Assembly: GCA_003645495.1 (NCBI GenBank) | Contig: QNFK01000002.1 | Coordinates: forward strand, 1 to 25,102 | Source of the DNA: Gammaproteobacteria bacterium | Lineage (GTDB): Bacteria > Pseudomonadota > Gammaproteobacteria > Steroidobacterales > Woeseiaceae | Length of the DNA stretch: 25,102 nt | Direction of reading: 5' to 3' | Part shown: piece after piece, positions 23,847-25,102 of the stretch | Numbering within the stretch: the stretch's first letter is position 1 | How the letters are laid out: every line of letters starts with the position of its first letter | Translations under genes and position numbers: made by a program | Notes under the pieces: generated by a model | Seen by the model: only the letters and a program-made list of their open reading frames with translations | Told to the model about the DNA's origin: nothing | Databases searched by the model: none

Positions 23847-24525
23847 CAGGTGGCTCCTCTGCTGCAGTGCTTTGTAAATTTTCTTCCGCAGGCAAATTTG
23901 TTGGTGGCGCCTCTTCCTGTCGCGCTCTCGCAGCACTTAGTTCGCTGATGCCGGTTTCCTTGTCCATTTGCATGATGATCAATGCGGCAGCGTCCCGCAT
24001 GGCCAGTACCGCAGCCCGCCGCAACGCATTGTCGCCGCCAAACGTCGTGGTCTGGCTTTTGCCGTAAGCGGCAATCGGCCAGTTGGCGATCTGCACACCT
24101 TCATTGTCAAAAATCTTGATTCGATAACGAATCCAGACTGCGAATTCATCCGTCTGGCTTTGGTTTGGCACAGAAAATTCAAAGGCATCGATGCTGGGTT
24201 CAATTAATGCATCGATCGGCAAACTGCGGGCGTCTGCATCATTTGCAATGACGGAAAAATCGCTGAACATGGAGCCGAACAGTTGCGTGAACAGCAACTT
24301 GTTTGCCTGTCCCAGGTCGATGGTCCATTTTTCTTTGCCGATGACCTGCTCTTCGTGAACGAAGTTGTCGAATTCTTCCGGGAAGCGGGCAACCACCGTT
24401 ATCGGCATCTGATCGATCAATGGCTCTGGAATGGTTGGATCGTGCAGCATGACTTTCGAGCCGCCACAGCCGCTCAGGGTCGCGAATAAAATCGTGACAA
24501 ATATTGTTTTCAACCATCGTGACAT
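23833..24525 (-). CDS. Lipoprotein, function unknown, with low-complexity tail
   Basis: The frame opens at 24684, but the ATG at 24525 is chosen because it starts a typical lipoprotein signal: M-S-R-W-L-K-T, hydrophobic core and L-S-G-C, Cys about residue 20. The product is 230 residues. The body has a conserved-looking globular part (I-T-V-V-A-R-F-P-E-E-F; F-A-V-W-I-R-Y-R-I-K-I-F-D; A-N-W-P-I-A-A-Y-G-K-S), then R-R-A-A-V-L-A-M-R-D-A-A-A-L-I. The last 40 residues are Glu/Pro/Ala-rich and disordered. The C-terminal codons overlap the next lipoprotein gene. The function is unknown; the paired lipoproteins suggest an envelope complex. The space upstream, 24526-24795, holds nothing I recognise. 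Confidence 0.78.
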   Translation of the reverse strand: MSRWLKTIFVTILFATLSGCGGSKVMLHDPTIPEPLIDQMPITVVARFPEEFDNFVHEEQVIGKEKWTIDLGQANKLLFTQLFGSMFSDFSVIANDADARSLPIDALIEPSIDAFEFSVPNQSQTDEFAVWIRYRIKIFDNEGVQIANWPIAAYGKSQTTTFGGDNALRRAAVLAMRDAAALIIMQMDKETGISELSAARARQEEAPPTNLPAEENLQSTAAEEPPDDSL

Positions 24526-24795
24526 CAAGTTACCGGGTTCCCAGGTTGGTATTGATGCGTTCGCCAATCCATTAGTCAGAGCCATTGCAGGAGTCTTAGT
24601 TCCACCGAATACCATTGAATCTACTGGTTCTGACTGTAGACCGGGTGGCAATGTAGTGCAACCGAACGGGCTGCCTCGCCGCAATTCAATCGTAATCCGT
24701 AAGCTGTGCTTACTTCGCTGATAACACAGCGGTTTTCGTGCCGGGGACTGGTGTTTGCCATAATAACGCCAATGCGAGGCAATACATCGGTGTTT

Positions 24796-25102
24796 TTATG
24801 CGTCGCGATTCCACTCCAGCGGTGGTTCTTCCATGAGTGCGGCCTGTTCACGCAGTGCGAGGATGTGCTCATCCCAATAGCGCGGAGAGTCGAACCATGG
24901 AAATGCGATCTTGAAAGCAGGATCTTCCCAGCGTCGTGCAATCCATGCGGAATAATGCATTATTCTTAAAGTTCTGAGCGCCTCGATAAGATGCAGTTCG
25001 CGTGCATCGAAGTCACGAAACTCAGTATAACCCTGCAACAGTGTAGTTAGTTGTGGCGTCTGCTCCTGCCGGTCGCCCGACAAAAACATCCATAAATCCT
25101 GG
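24796..25102 (-). CDS. srkA: Stress-response protein kinase SrkA (YihE), C-terminal fragment
   Basis: The 3' end of a minus-strand gene whose start lies beyond base 25102; the frame stays open to the window edge. About 102 residues are visible. They match the C-terminus of SrkA (E. coli YihE, 328 residues), a Ser/Thr protein kinase with a choline-kinase-like fold that helps cells survive envelope and oxidative stress. Diagnostic stretches are D-A-R-E-L-H-L-I-E-A-L-R-T-L-R, H-Y-S-A-W-I-A-R-R-W and F-P-W-F-D-S-P-R-Y-W. The catalytic and ATP-binding residues lie outside the window. It would transcribe toward the lipoprotein pair, 270 bases away. Confidence 0.9.
   Translation of the reverse strand, partial: QDLWMFLSGDRQEQTPQLTTLLQGYTEFRDFDARELHLIEALRTLRIMHYSAWIARRWEDPAFKIAFPWFDSPRYWDEHILALREQAALMEEPPLEWNRDA

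Overview
The window looks like part of a gammaproteobacterial chromosome with roughly balanced to slightly GC-rich composition. Several neighbourhoods typical of that class are present: dnaX-ybaB-recR in series, rsgA divergent from orn, and ppsA divergent from ppsR. A DUF1249 (YqiB-like) protein, a YgiM-like SH3 protein, a Prc/Tsp protease and an SrkA-type kinase also fit. I cannot name the genus. No tRNA, rRNA, CRISPR array, prophage or transposase gene was seen.

Layout. 1-1852: the 3' end of dnaX, then ybaB, recR and a HIT hydrolase, all on +, a DNA replication and repair cluster. 2016-3731: two accessory genes, a one-helix membrane protein (+) and an exported TPR protein (-). 3796-7038: rsgA (-), a REP-like repeat patch, then orn, a translationally coupled DUF938 methyltransferase-like gene and a YgiM-like SH3/anchor protein (+). 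7101-7319: first block of a dispersed palindromic repeat. 7356-11168: ppsA (-) and its regulator ppsR (+), then a DUF1249 gene. 11326-12963: a coiled-coil protein (+) and a small exported protein (-). 13044-15176: the periplasmic protease prc (-). 15294-17519: small genes of mostly unknown function, including membrane proteins, a DUF1232 protein and a tyrosine/proline-tailed protein downstream of a perfect CRP-type operator. 17752-17982: a second block of the palindromic repeat, built as a nested hairpin. 18049-22537: a minus-strand series of metallopeptidase-like lipoprotein, Ycf46-like AAA+ ATPase and coiled-coil FHA protein. 22594-24525: an NlpC/P60 lipoprotein (+) and two overlapping lipoprotein genes (-). 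24796-25102: the C-terminal end of an SrkA-type kinase (-).

How genes work together. PpsA makes phosphoenolpyruvate from pyruvate, and PpsR switches it off and on by phosphorylating the threonine beside its catalytic histidine. RecR acts in recombinational repair, DnaX loads the replicative clamp and YbaB is a nucleoid protein. RsgA matures the 30S subunit and Orn finishes RNA decay. Prc, the NlpC/P60 lipoprotein, the YgiM-like protein and the lipoproteins act in the envelope.

Most unusual features. (1) A nested palindrome at 17752-17982 carries three concentric copies of one repeat arm on each side, and the same family sits at 7101-7319 with a 92-base duplication. (2) A perfect 32-base inverted repeat with 40-base tandem units fills the rsgA/orn intergenic region. 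(3) The metallopeptidase-AAA+-FHA gene series has no function I can name.
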